This document shows, piece after piece, positions 8,241 to 17,196 of a DNA stretch of 64,000 nucleotides. Every line of letters begins with the position of its first letter. The first letter of the stretch is position 1. The stretch is from Actinomycetota bacterium. GTDB lineage: Bacteria; Actinomycetota; Actinomycetes; Actinomycetales; Microbacteriaceae. The notes under the pieces were generated by a model that saw only the letters and a list, made by a program, of their open reading frames with translations, had not been told where the DNA came from and ran no database searches. The position numbers and the translations under genes were made by a program. The stretch is from NCBI GenBank assembly GCA_018268455.1, contig JAFDWM010000290.1, positions 124,001-188,000 on the forward strand, written 5' to 3'.

Positions 8241-9649
8241 CAGCGAGCACCCTCGTTCGAGAGCGCGACCGTCCCGGCAGTCGCCGATGCCGGCCGCGCC
8301 GTGTGCGCGGACCGCGGGCGGGCATGCCGGGGCGTCCATATGCCGACCTCGGCGGGGTCGATGTCACCGATCAGGCGGTTGTGCCAGTCCACGGCGGTCT
8401 GGTCGGTGAGGCTCGCGACCTGATCGACGACGACCCGGGCGCGTTCCGCATCCGTGCCCGCGGCGAGGAAGTCCGCCGCGAAGGCCGGCTCGAGCACATC
8501 CGCCCCCGCCGTCCACAGCGCATCCGTGGACCAGAGCGCATCCGCCAGCCGCTTCAGCACGCGGCGCTGCTCCTTGTAGACGCCGCGGCGCGCATCGATC
8601 GTGACGATCGCCTGCCCCATGATGCCCTTGAGCACGGCGATCTCCGCCTCGATGACCTTCGGCACCACGACATGTGCGCTGTACCGCGCGAGATCCGCGC
8701 CGGGGTAGCTCTCGCGCGTGGCCGAGACGGCGGCCTTGGCGAACCGGCCGATCAGGTCGCTCGTGAGGTTCTTGAGCCGCGCCAGATCATGCCGCGATCG
8801 ATCGAAAGAACGCAGCCACATGGGCTGGCGGGTGAGTCGGTACAGCGCATCGGCGAGGTCTTCGCGGGTGAAGTCGTAGCCCACCCACTGCTGCACCCGC
8901 CCGATGAGCGCGTGATGCTCGGCCGGATCCGCCAGACGCGCGACGTCGAGGTAGCCGTTCACGATCGCGTCCTCGAAGTCGTGCACGGAGTAGGCGATGT
9001 CGTCCGAGAGGTCCATGATCTCGGCCTCGATGCAGCGCAGCCGGCCCGGCGCGCCCTCGCGCATCCACCGGAACACGTCCTCGTCTTCGGGGTACACGCC
9101 GAACTTGAGACGTCCACCCGGATCCGGCACCGGGCTGTCGACGGTCCACGGGTACTTGCAGGTCGCGTCCAGGGTGGCGCGAGTGAGGTTGAGGCCGACC
9201 GAGCGATCACGGTCATCGAGGACCTTCGCCTCCAGCCGGGTGAGGATCCGCAGCGACTGGGCGTTGCCCTCGAAGCCGCCGATGTGCTGCGCCCAGTCGT
9301 TCAGCGCGCGCTCGCCATTGTGCCCGAACGGCGGATGCCCGAGGTCATGACTGAGGCACGCCGTGTCGACGACATCGGCCGAGACGCCGAGCGCGACCGC
9401 GAGCTCACGACCCACCTGCGCGACCTCGAGCGAATGGGTGAGCCGGTTGCGAGCGAAGTCGGCGGTGCTCGCCGGGCTCAGCACCTGCGTCTTCGCGGCG
9501 AGACGGCGCAGCCCCGCGGAGTGCAGCACACGCGCGCGATCCCGGGCGAAGTCGTCGCGCTCGGAGCGGTGGGTCTCGGCGAAGAAGCGGGCGGCGTCAT
9601 GCGCACCGTATCCGGGTGCGTAGGTGCGCGCGGCGACCTCAGCCGCCAC
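8240..9649 (-). CDS. dgt: Deoxyguanosinetriphosphate triphosphohydrolase-like HD protein
   Basis: HD-superfamily phosphohydrolase that cleaves dNTPs to deoxynucleoside and tripolyphosphate. At 469 residues it shows the N-terminal RVLHSAGLRRLAAKTQV motif and the HD-domain residues NRLTHSLEVAQ (His72) and SHDLGHPPFGHNGE (His101-Asp102), all typical of bacterial dGTPases of type 2. It overlaps the dusB end by 11 bases and the dnaG start by one base. It is the middle gene of a dusB-dgt-dnaG unit. Such an enzyme next to primase is common in actinobacteria. Confidence 0.94.
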   Translation of the reverse strand: MAAEVAARTYAPGYGAHDAARFFAETHRSERDDFARDRARVLHSAGLRRLAAKTQVLSPASTADFARNRLTHSLEVAQVGRELAVALGVSADVVDTACLSHDLGHPPFGHNGERALNDWAQHIGGFEGNAQSLRILTRLEAKVLDDRDRSVGLNLTRATLDATCKYPWTVDSPVPDPGGRLKFGVYPEDEDVFRWMREGAPGRLRCIEAEIMDLSDDIAYSVHDFEDAIVNGYLDVARLADPAEHHALIGRVQQWVGYDFTREDLADALYRLTRQPMWLRSFDRSRHDLARLKNLTSDLIGRFAKAAVSATRESYPGADLARYSAHVVVPKVIEAEIAVLKGIMGQAIVTIDARRGVYKEQRRVLKRLADALWSTDALWTAGADVLEPAFAADFLAAGTDAERARVVVDQVASLTDQTAVDWHNRLIGDIDPAEVGIWTPRHARPRSAHTARPASATAGTVALSNEGAR

Positions 9650-10793
9650 TGTTCTCGACCTCGGCTCCCCGCATCATGTCGGTCGTGGACGCCTCGACGT
9701 CCCGGGAGTCGAGCCAGCCGTCCGGGAGCGCGGTGCGCTTCGGGGTGCCCGCTCGACCGCGCTGGCCCTCGGCGGGCGCGCCCGGATAGGGAGCGTCACC
9801 GAGCGTTCCGAGGATGTCGTCGATCTCCTGCAGCGTGGACACCCGGGCGAGCGCCGCCCGCGTGTCACCGCCGACCGGATAGCCCTTGAAGTACCAGGCG
9901 ACGTGCTTGCGCACGTCCTTGCAGCCGCGGTCCTCATCCTCGAAGAACTCGACGAGCAGCTCGGCATGCCGCCGGAACGCCTCCTTCACGAACCCGAGCG
10001 TGGCGTCGACGTGCACGGCATTCTCGTCGCCGAACGCACCGGCGAGCTCGCCGAACAGCCACGGCCGTCCGAGGCAGCCGCGGCCGACCACGACTCCGTC
10101 GCAGCCGGTCTCGGCCATCATCCGCACCGCGTCCTCGGCCGACCAGATGTCGCCGTTGCCGAGCACCGGAATCGAGGTGACCGCCGCTTTGAGCTCTCCG
10201 ATCGCCGACCAGTCCGCGTGGCCCGAGTAGTACTCGCCCGCGGTGCGCGCGTGCAGCGCGACGGCAGCCGCCCCGGCGTCCTCCGCAGCACGGCCGGCGT
10301 CGAGGAACGTGAGATGGTCGCGGCTGATGCCCTTGCGCATCTTGACCGTGAGCGGCACCTCTCCCGCGGCCTTCACCGCCTGGCCGACGATGTCGGAGAA
10401 CAGGCCGATCTTCCAGGGCAGCGCCGCTCCCCCGCCCTTGCGGGTCACCTTGGGCACCGGGCAGCCGAAATTCAGGTCGATGTGATCGGCGCGGTCTTCG
10501 GCGACGATGATGCGCACCGCCTCGGCGATCGTGACCGGATCCACGCCGTACAGCTGAATCGAGCGCGGGGTCTCGCTCTCGTGGTGCTGAATGAGCCGCA
10601 TCGTGATCGCGTTGCGCTCCACGAGGGCGCGCGAGGTGATCATCTCGCTCACGTAGAGCCCCGCGCCGTACTCCCGGCAGAGCCGGCGGAACGCGGTGTT
10701 GGTGATACCCGCCATCGGCGCGAGCACGACGGGGACGTCGATGCGCAGGGGACCGATCTGCAGCGGGCGGACGGAGGCTTCAGCGAGAGTCAT
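9639..10793 (-). CDS. dusB: tRNA-dihydrouridine synthase
   Basis: FMN-dependent enzyme that reduces specific uridines in tRNA to dihydrouridine. The 384-residue protein has the opening APMAGITNTAFRRLCREYGA, the catalytic-Cys motif NFGCPVPKVTRKGGGAALP (Cys111) and the FMN phosphate-binding GNGDIWSAEDA and GRGCLGRPWLF motifs. A C-terminal extension of about 50 polar residues runs beyond the usual DusB length. It is the first gene of the unit leading to dgt and dnaG. Confidence 0.95.
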   Translation of the reverse strand: MTLAEASVRPLQIGPLRIDVPVVLAPMAGITNTAFRRLCREYGAGLYVSEMITSRALVERNAITMRLIQHHESETPRSIQLYGVDPVTIAEAVRIIVAEDRADHIDLNFGCPVPKVTRKGGGAALPWKIGLFSDIVGQAVKAAGEVPLTVKMRKGISRDHLTFLDAGRAAEDAGAAAVALHARTAGEYYSGHADWSAIGELKAAVTSIPVLGNGDIWSAEDAVRMMAETGCDGVVVGRGCLGRPWLFGELAGAFGDENAVHVDATLGFVKEAFRRHAELLVEFFEDEDRGCKDVRKHVAWYFKGYPVGGDTRAALARVSTLQEIDDILGTLGDAPYPGAPAEGQRGRAGTPKRTALPDGWLDSRDVEASTTDMMRGAEVENSGG

Positions 10794-10840
10794 AGCCCGT
10801 CCATTCTCCCAGATCCCGGCCGGGTGATCCCCGGCCGACC

Positions 10841-10846
10841 TAGGCT
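10841..10846 (+). promoter_or_regulatory. Leaderless-type -10 element of the peroxidase gene
   Basis: TAGGCT is separated from the ATG at 10853 by exactly six bases, and no Shine-Dalgarno sequence lies between them. Confidence 0.5.
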
Positions 10847-10852
10847 GTGCAT

Positions 10853-11344
10853 ATGTCCGATCTCCCGCTGCGCCAGATCCCGTTCCTCGATGCGGAAGGC
10901 ACCACCCGCACCCTCGACGATTTCGGATCCGGACCGGTGCTCGTGGTCAACGTCGCCTCGAAGTGCGGCCTGACGCCGCAGTACGCGCAGCTCGAGGAAC
11001 TGCAGCGCCGGTTCGCCGGTCAGGGGTTCACCGTGCTCGGCTTCCCCTGCAACCAGTTCTTCGGCCAGGAGCCCGGATCCATGGAGCAGATCCTCGAGTT
11101 CTGCTCCACGACCTACGGGATCTCCTTCCCCATCAACGACAAGATCAAGGTCAACGGCCGTGGCGCGGCGGATCTCTACCGGTCGCTCACCCAGACCCCG
11201 GACGGGCGCGGCAAGGCGGGACGTGTGGAATGGAACTTCGAGAAGTTCCTCGTCGCGCCGGACGGCTCTGTGCAGCGGTTCCGTCCGAAGCAGACGCCGG
11301 ACTCCCCCGAAGTCGTGTCGGCGATCGAGGCGGCGCTGGTCTGA
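10853..11344 (+). CDS. Glutathione peroxidase family thiol peroxidase
   Basis: A 163-residue thioredoxin-fold peroxidase that reduces hydroperoxides. The peroxidatic Cys38 lies in NVASKCGLTPQY, Gln72 in FPCNQFFGQEPG and the Trp in WNFEKFLV, giving the Cys/Gln/Trp set of the family. As in most bacterial members, Cys replaces selenocysteine and the reductant is more likely thioredoxin than glutathione. A GTG at 10847 is in frame, but the ATG at 10853 fits the promoter spacing better. Confidence 0.93.
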   Translation: MSDLPLRQIPFLDAEGTTRTLDDFGSGPVLVVNVASKCGLTPQYAQLEELQRRFAGQGFTVLGFPCNQFFGQEPGSMEQILEFCSTTYGISFPINDKIKVNGRGAADLYRSLTQTPDGRGKAGRVEWNFEKFLVAPDGSVQRFRPKQTPDSPEVVSAIEAALV

Positions 11345-11366
11345 CCGGCCCCGCCCGATCGTCCGG

Positions 11367-12056
11367 TCACCCCTCGACGGGAGCGGACTCCGCGGCCTCG
11401 CCGCGCTTCGCCCACAGCTCGCGCAGCACTCCGGCGAACGCCTCCGGGGGCTGCGCCCCGCTCACGCCGTACTGTCCGTCGATCACGAAGAACGGCACGC
11501 CCTGGATCCCGTACGCCTGCGCCTGGGCCTGATCCTGGCGCACATCGGCCAGGTGCCGCTCGGAGCGCAGCGCGTCGGCGGCGGCGTCGCGGTCGAGACC
11601 GATCTCTGCGGCGAGGTCGGCGAGATCGTCGATGCGGCCGACATGGCGGCCCTCGATGAAGTACGCCGACATCAGTCGCTCCTCCATGTCGTGCTGGCGG
11701 CCCTGCGCCTTGGCGTGATGCAGCAGCTCGTGCGCCTTGACGGTGTTCGTGTGCTGCAGCAGATCGAACCGGTAGTCCAGGCCCGCCTCCTTGGCGATGC
11801 CGGTGACCCGGTCGAGCATCTGCTCGACCTGCGCGCGCGGCATGCCCTTGTGTCCCGCGAGGAAGTCGATCTCATCGCCGTCGAAGTCCACGGGCGTGTC
11901 GGGCGACAGCTCGAACGAGTGGAAGGTGATGTTCACCTGCGGTGCATCGTCGTCCCCCGCGGTGGCGGCGAGGCCTGCCTCGAGGTTCCGCTTGCCGATG
12001 TAGCACCAGGGGCAGGCGATGTCGGACCAGATATCGATGGAGATGGGTTCGCTCAC
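11367..12056 (-). CDS. DsbA-family (FrnE-like) oxidoreductase
   Basis: A 229-residue cytoplasmic thioredoxin-fold protein with a helical insertion. The active-site motif CPWC is at residues 15-18, close to the N-terminus (IDIWSDIACPWCYIG), and the cis-Pro loop GIQGVPFFVIDG is near residue 185. This arrangement is typical of the FrnE subgroup. There is no signal peptide, so it probably acts on cytoplasmic thiols or as a polyketide-type isomerase homologue. It converges on the peroxidase gene and lies beside the thioredoxin-like gene, giving a small redox cluster. Confidence 0.88.
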   Translation of the reverse strand: MSEPISIDIWSDIACPWCYIGKRNLEAGLAATAGDDDAPQVNITFHSFELSPDTPVDFDGDEIDFLAGHKGMPRAQVEQMLDRVTGIAKEAGLDYRFDLLQHTNTVKAHELLHHAKAQGRQHDMEERLMSAYFIEGRHVGRIDDLADLAAEIGLDRDAAADALRSERHLADVRQDQAQAQAYGIQGVPFFVIDGQYGVSGAQPPEAFAGVLRELWAKRGEAAESAPVEG

Positions 12057-12111
12057 ACGTCAATTCAACCGCATGGAACCGAGGCGTATTCCGGTGAGCG
12101 CGCGTGTGACC

Positions 12112-13053
12112 TCAGAAGAGCAGCGTCGCGAGCCGCCGACGTGCGGTGCCGACGCGCGGATCCTCATCGCCGACCAGGCCGAAGAGCTCGACGAGGCGCT
12201 CACGCACCCGGGTCTTCTCCTCGGCATCGACCACGGAGAAGAGATCGAGCAGGCGATCGAACGCGTCGCCGACGTGCCCGCCGGCGACGTCGAGATCGGC
12301 GACCGCGAACTGCGCGTCGACACCGGCCGGTTCCGCCGCAGCCGCAGCGCGCACGGCGTTGAGGTCGAGCCCCTGCGTGCGGTGCAGCAGACGCACCTGG
12401 CCGAGTCCGGAGCGGGCCTCGTCGTCGCGGGGGTTCTCGGCCAGCGCCGTCTCGTACGCGTCGATGGCGGCGGCGTAGTCGCCCTTCTCGATCGCGTCGA
12501 ACGCGGCCTGATGCAGCGGAGCCAGTGGCTTCTCCGCCGGCTCCGGCGTGGCGTCGGCGGTGCTCTCACCCACCGGCACTGCGCCCGTCACGCCGTGCTG
12601 CGCGGCCAGCTGGAGCAGCTGCGCGAAAACCTCGCGCACCTGCTCCTCCGGAACGGCGCCGGTGAAGAGCGGGACCGGCTGGCCGGCGACGAGTGCGACG
12701 ACCATGGGGATGGACTGGGCCCGGAAGCCCTGGGCGAGCTGCGGGGTCGCGTCGACGTCGACCTTGGCCAGCACGACGCGGCCCGCGAGCTCGGTCACGA
12801 CCTTCTCCAGCAGCGGGCTGAGCTGCTTGCAGGGTCCGCACCACTCGGCCCACAGGTCGACGACGACGGGGACGCTCTGCGACAGTTCGAGCACCTGCCC
12901 GAAGGTCGCGTCTGTCACGTCGACGATCAGCGGGATCGGACCGTCGAGCGCGACCTCTGCTGACGGCGCTCCCGGCGCGGGTGCTGCGGGGCGGTTGCGC
13001 AGCGAGGACAGGTCGACGGCTCCGCGGAGGGCGGCGGCGGACAGTTCGGTCAT
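12112..13053 (-). CDS. Thioredoxin-domain / tetratricopeptide co-chaperone (CnoX/YbbN-like)
   Basis: The 313-residue protein begins with a thioredoxin fold (about residues 40-150) containing WAEWCGPCKQL with Cys72 and Cys75. It continues with TPR-like helices (DAIEKGDYAAAIDAYETALAENPRDDEARSGLGQVRLL). This two-part architecture matches YbbN/CnoX proteins, which hold unfolded or oxidised proteins for chaperonins. Its start overlaps the stop of the upstream membrane-protein gene by four bases (ATGA), so the two are cotranscribed. Confidence 0.88.
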   Translation of the reverse strand: MTELSAAALRGAVDLSSLRNRPAAPAPGAPSAEVALDGPIPLIVDVTDATFGQVLELSQSVPVVVDLWAEWCGPCKQLSPLLEKVVTELAGRVVLAKVDVDATPQLAQGFRAQSIPMVVALVAGQPVPLFTGAVPEEQVREVFAQLLQLAAQHGVTGAVPVGESTADATPEPAEKPLAPLHQAAFDAIEKGDYAAAIDAYETALAENPRDDEARSGLGQVRLLHRTQGLDLNAVRAAAAAEPAGVDAQFAVADLDVAGGHVGDAFDRLLDLFSVVDAEEKTRVRERLVELFGLVGDEDPRVGTARRRLATLLF

Positions 13054-14897
13054 TTGATCTCCGTAACGCTCTGCAGCTGCTGCGACGCGGCGAGCAGCGT
13101 GATCTTGTCGTCCGACCCCTGGGCGGGCACCGCGAAGAACAGCTGGATGCCGTAGGTGGTGACGAATCCCGTCGCCGACTGGTCAAGGCCGGTGAGCGCC
13201 TTCGCCGAAGGGTTCTGATCGAGCTTGATGACGGCGTCGGCGGAGGTCGGCTTGATCGTCTGGACATCCTGCACGGTGACGGCGACGATCGCGCCGCTGT
13301 CGATGCTCGACATCGCGACCGGGGTCTCGCTTCCGGCGCCCGCGGCGAACGTGAGGCTCGAGGTCGTGTCGGCGTTCGCATCCTTCAGCGCCTTCTGCAG
13401 GGCTGCACGGCTGTCCTGCACCGACTTCACGAAGTCGAGCGCGGCCTTGTCGAACTCGTCGTGGAACTCGCTCTTGTCGCCCTTCTCGATCACATCGGCG
13501 AACTGCGCCGCGAGCTCGTCCGGCTGAGCGAGCAGGAACGGCGAGTCCGGCGGCGTGAGCTTGGCACCGAGCCACGCCGGCGCCATGTTCGGCAGCTTCG
13601 CGGCGGCCTGCATCTCGGCCACGGACGAGATCTTGTAGTCCGACCACGGGTCCGACTGCGTCATCGTCATGATGAGCGGTGCCACGGTCTCATCGGCACC
13701 GTGCTCGACGAGCATCAGCACCGTGCGCGGCCACGAGTCGTATGCCTGCGGCACGAGGATCTTGATCTTGTCGGGCGGGATCGTGGCCGGAAGCGCGAAA
13801 TCCGCGACGCTCTTGCGCACGGCGTACGCCGTCTTGCGCGCTTCGAGCGCGGCGCCATCGAGCCGCGTCTCCGCCTTGGCGGCGTCGAGGTTCTTGTCGG
13901 CGTCAGCGAGGGTGGCGGAGATGCTCGACAGGATCCGCGACGCCTGCGCCTCGGTCACGGCAGGGGCCTGCTGGCCGCTCTCGGCGACCTTGGTCTCGGT
14001 GGGTGACGGCGTCGGCGAGGTTGCGGGCTGCGGCCAGATGTCAGGGCTGCAGCCGCTGAGCAGCGCGGCCGTCACGCCCACGGCGGGAATCAGCAGCAGC
14101 GCGCGTCGCCGGCGGGCCGGGACGGCGCGACGCTCGCGTACGGGACCGTCCGGCTGCGCGGCGGTCTCGGCGGGCGGATCCTGCGGCGCCTGGTCCGCCG
14201 GCTCTTCCTCGACCTCGTGCCGCGACGCCATGTCGATGGGCTCGGTCACCGGCAGGGGCGGCGGCGCCTTCCGGCGCGGACCGCGGCCCCGGCGTGCATG
14301 CCGCACACCGAGCACGTAGAGGATCAGCCCGAGCAGCAGGAATGCACCGCCGGCGACCATGAGCGGCCCCGCCCACGGGGTGGCCTGATCGAGCGGCCAC
14401 CGCACGACGACGTCGGTCGGCGCGTCCGTCTTGCCGTCGGAGGCGACCAGCACGCTGACCCCTTCCGGCACCTGGACGCTGGTGATCAGCGAGCTCTTTC
14501 CCGCGTTGCTGTCGAGCCACAGATCGGATCCGGCCGGGTTCCTGGTCGCCGCTCCCGCATCCTGGCTGTCGACGGTCGGCTCGACCACGCGCGCGCTGGG
14601 CGCGCCGTCCTTGCCGAGCGTGATGCGGTTGTAGGTGGCGTCGCTCAGCCACGCCTTGAGGTCGGCCGTGCGCGCCTGCGCGACGAAGACCGGGCCCTCG
14701 CCGCGGACGACGATGGTCTGCTCACCCGGGTGCGCGCGCAGCACGGCGGAGTCGATGACCGTGTACGCCTGCGGCGCCTTGACCGTCAGCGTTACGCTGA
14801 CATCCTTCGGGCCGAGGAAGATGGTCCGCTGCGCGATGCCGGTCCCGATCAGGACCGCCGCCAGCACGAAGGCCAGGACGGCCCATACAAAACGCAC
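13050..14897 (-). CDS. Three-helix membrane protein with an internal lipobox; function unknown
   Basis: A 615-residue protein of no recognised catalytic family. A transmembrane helix (residues about 5-22) is followed by an extracytoplasmic domain (25-175), a second helix (177-198) and a basic, Pro/Glu-rich cytoplasmic linker (199-260). A third hydrophobic segment (265-282) ends in LLSGC with Cys283. It is followed by a Thr/Ser/Pro-rich spacer and a large extracytoplasmic domain (about 310-615). The third segment, with its preceding RRRR, looks exactly like a lipoprotein signal peptide placed in mid-protein. The frame is continuous, so this is one gene. It overlaps the thioredoxin/TPR gene by four bases. 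Confidence 0.72.
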   Translation of the reverse strand: MRFVWAVLAFVLAAVLIGTGIAQRTIFLGPKDVSVTLTVKAPQAYTVIDSAVLRAHPGEQTIVVRGEGPVFVAQARTADLKAWLSDATYNRITLGKDGAPSARVVEPTVDSQDAGAATRNPAGSDLWLDSNAGKSSLITSVQVPEGVSVLVASDGKTDAPTDVVVRWPLDQATPWAGPLMVAGGAFLLLGLILYVLGVRHARRGRGPRRKAPPPLPVTEPIDMASRHEVEEEPADQAPQDPPAETAAQPDGPVRERRAVPARRRRALLLIPAVGVTAALLSGCSPDIWPQPATSPTPSPTETKVAESGQQAPAVTEAQASRILSSISATLADADKNLDAAKAETRLDGAALEARKTAYAVRKSVADFALPATIPPDKIKILVPQAYDSWPRTVLMLVEHGADETVAPLIMTMTQSDPWSDYKISSVAEMQAAAKLPNMAPAWLGAKLTPPDSPFLLAQPDELAAQFADVIEKGDKSEFHDEFDKAALDFVKSVQDSRAALQKALKDANADTTSSLTFAAGAGSETPVAMSSIDSGAIVAVTVQDVQTIKPTSADAVIKLDQNPSAKALTGLDQSATGFVTTYGIQLFFAVPAQGSDDKITLLAASQQLQSVTEIK

Positions 14898-15075
14898 GAA
14901 AAGTCTCCTCCGCGATCCGGGGCCTCTGCCCGGGATCTCCGCTCGACGTTTCAGACTAGCGAAACGACCTGGGCAGATGCCACGAGTGCCCGTGCCATCG
15001 GCTCCGCGCCCGGCGATGCTCAGGCCCAGGCGGGCGATCGGCGGCTACGCTGAAGGGCCTGATCGAAGGATGGCG

Positions 15076-16140
15076 ATGAAGCTGCACAACCCGTTCCGCA
15101 CCGCCCTGGTGGCGACGCTCGGCGTGGGCCTGGGCATCATGCTGATCCAGAGCGTGCAGGCCCTGTCGACGATCCTGCTCTACGTCGGCACCGCCCTCTT
15201 CCTGAGCCTGGGTCTGGACCCGATGGTGAGCTGGCTGACCCGCCGGAAGCTGCCGCGCTGGGCGGCGGTGCTCATCACGATCCTGGTCGTGCTGGGTGTC
15301 TTCGCCGGGATCGTCCTGATGGTGATCCCGATCCTGGTCAGCCAGATCTCGCTGCTCGTGCAGCAGATCACGAGGATCGTGAACAGCGGCACCTCCATGG
15401 CGGATTTCAAGCACTGGCTGGAGACGCTCTTCCCCAATCTCGACATCGACACGGTGTTCGGCTACGTCAATGACTGGCTCACCAAGAACCTCGGTGACAT
15501 CAGCAGCTCGATCGGCCAGGGCGTGATCGTGGTGGGCGGGGCGCTGGTCGCGGGCCTCACCGGCACCTTCATCATCCTCATCCTCACGATCTACTTCACG
15601 GCGGCGATCCCGTCGCTCAAGGGCGCGGTCTACCAGGTGGTGCCGGCATCCAAGCGGGACCGATTCATCGATCTCGCCGAGCAGATCACGGCGTCCGTGG
15701 GGCACTACGTGATGGGCCAGGTCGCGATGGGTGTCATCAACGGCGTCTTGAGCTTCATCTTCCTGTCGATCCTCCAGGCGCCCTTCCCCATCGTGCTCGC
15801 CGTCATCGCCTTCTTCTTCTCGCTCATCCCGCTGGTGGGCACGCTGACCGGATCCACGATCATCGTGCTGCTGTGTCTCATCCCCGGCCTCGGCTCGCCC
15901 CCGCTGGCATGGCTGATCGCGGCGATCTACTACCTCATCTACATGCAGGTCGAGGCGTACCTGATCTCGCCGCGAGTGATGAACCGGGCCGTCTCGGTGC
16001 CGGGTGCGGTCGTCGTGATCGCCGCCCTGTCCGGCGGTGCGCTGCTCGGCCTGCTCGGTGCGCTCATCGCGATCCCCGTGGCGGCGAGCATCCTGATCAT
16101 CTACCGCCAGGTGCTCATCCCGCGGATGAACGAGCGCTGA
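15076..16140 (+). CDS. AI-2E family transporter
   Basis: A 354-residue membrane protein of the AI-2E/PerM exporter family. It has an N-terminal hydrophobic pair, a soluble insert (about residues 90-150) and a C-terminal block of five or six helices with the family motif PLVGTLTGSTI and the PRVMNRAVSVPGAVVV region. Substrates in this family range from autoinducer-2 to sodium and indole-like compounds, so none is assigned. GAAGG at 15065-15069 is six bases before the ATG at 15076, so this start is preferred over the ATG at 15070, which abuts it. Confidence 0.85.
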   Translation: MKLHNPFRTALVATLGVGLGIMLIQSVQALSTILLYVGTALFLSLGLDPMVSWLTRRKLPRWAAVLITILVVLGVFAGIVLMVIPILVSQISLLVQQITRIVNSGTSMADFKHWLETLFPNLDIDTVFGYVNDWLTKNLGDISSSIGQGVIVVGGALVAGLTGTFIILILTIYFTAAIPSLKGAVYQVVPASKRDRFIDLAEQITASVGHYVMGQVAMGVINGVLSFIFLSILQAPFPIVLAVIAFFFSLIPLVGTLTGSTIIVLLCLIPGLGSPPLAWLIAAIYYLIYMQVEAYLISPRVMNRAVSVPGAVVVIAALSGGALLGLLGALIAIPVAASILIIYRQVLIPRMNER

Positions 16141-16180
16141 CGATGTCGAGCCCGGCGCCGCGGCCTCGAGAGACTCCGTC

Positions 16181-16894
16181 TCAGACCGCGGGCCACACGC
16201 GCGAGAGCGGCAGCGCCGACGGATTCACGGCGGCGACGATCTCGTCGAGCACACGGCGGGTCTGGGTCTCCCCCACCCACAGATGACGTCCGCCTTCGAC
16301 GGCGATGAGCTGCGCGTGCGGGATCGCGGCGAAGCGCTCGGCGGCCTCGGCCGGGCGCAGATAGTCGTCGAGCTCCGGCACCAGCGCGATCACGCGGCGC
16401 TCGTCCTGGGCCCAGGCCGAAATCTCGGCGACGCTCGCGCGGTGCAGCGGCGGCGAGAGCAGGATGACCCCCTCGATATCGTGCTCCCGCCCGTACTTCA
16501 GAGCGAGCTCCGTGCCGAAGGACCAGCCGACCAGCCAGGGACGCGGCAGCGCCCGCTCGCGCACGATCTCCATGGCGGCCGCGACGTCGTGACGCTCCGC
16601 AACGCCTCCGTCGAAGGCGCCGTCGCTCCGCCCCCGCGGCGACGCCGTGCCCCGCGTGTTGAATCGCAGCACGGCCAGATCGGCGAGCGCCGGGAGCCGG
16701 GCGGCCGCCTTGCGCAGGATGTGAGAATCCATGAAGCCACCGGCGGTCGGCAGCGGGTGCAGCGTCACGAGCGTGGCCGCAGGATCCTTCGCCTCAGGTA
16801 CAGCCAGCTCCCCGACCAGGCACAGCCCGTCAGCGGTGTGCAGTTCGATGTCCTCGCGGCGTGCGGGGAGCAGTCGTGGTCCGCGGATCTCCAT
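16181..16894 (-). CDS. Alpha/beta-fold hydrolase
   Basis: A 237-residue hydrolase. The nucleophile elbow is GWSFG with Ser125, His204 in GGRHLWVGE is the likely catalytic base, and acidic residues near 174-177 (PELDD) could complete the triad. HPLPTAGG at 46-53 forms the oxyanion-loop region. It resembles dienelactone hydrolase/YfhR-type esterases; the substrate is unknown. There is no signal peptide. It lies three bases after the small zinc-ribbon-like gene and is probably cotranscribed with it. Confidence 0.8.
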   Translation of the reverse strand: MEIRGPRLLPARREDIELHTADGLCLVGELAVPEAKDPAATLVTLHPLPTAGGFMDSHILRKAAARLPALADLAVLRFNTRGTASPRGRSDGAFDGGVAERHDVAAAMEIVRERALPRPWLVGWSFGTELALKYGREHDIEGVILLSPPLHRASVAEISAWAQDERRVIALVPELDDYLRPAEAAERFAAIPHAQLIAVEGGRHLWVGETQTRRVLDEIVAAVNPSALPLSRVWPAV

Positions 16895-16897
16895 CTC

Positions 16898-17182
16898 TCA
16901 GCTCCGCTTCCAGCAGCCGGAGTGCCAATGCCGGCGCGCCGCCAGATCTGCGGCGTCCCCGAGCACGCCATCGGCGCGCCAGACCACGAGGTGGGCCGTG
17001 CCGGTCGGGACGACGCCGCGGCAACCGGGGCAGATGTAGTCCTTCTGCGCTTGGACGGCTGAGAGCGGCTGCACGTACCACTCTCCGCCACCGCGCGTCT
17101 CGGTGCGCTTCCAGCCGGCGATCAGACGATCGAGCGAATCCTCGCGCGGGCGCGCCGGACGCCGTCTCTGCGAACGTGGCAT
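16898..17182 (-). CDS. Small basic protein with putative zinc-binding Cys/His residues
   Basis: A 94-residue protein with a basic N-terminus (PRSQRRRPARPRED) and a compact domain containing CPGC (Cys51, Cys54), His64 and RRHWHSGCW (His85, His87, Cys90). This pattern would form a zinc ribbon or treble-clef-like site. The function is unknown. The ATG at 17182 is chosen because the protein N-terminal to it reads as low-complexity Arg-rich sequence from the opposite frame of the neighbouring gene. It is followed closely by the alpha/beta hydrolase. Confidence 0.68.
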   Translation of the reverse strand: MPRSQRRRPARPREDSLDRLIAGWKRTETRGGGEWYVQPLSAVQAQKDYICPGCRGVVPTGTAHLVVWRADGVLGDAADLAARRHWHSGCWKRS

Positions 17183-17196
17183 GGGGAGAGCGCCGG

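Noticed and set aside
6378..8423. Open frame of 681 codons antisense to dnaG and dgt
   Set aside because: It crosses two well-supported genes on the opposite strand and resembles no protein family; long antisense frames are expected at this base composition.
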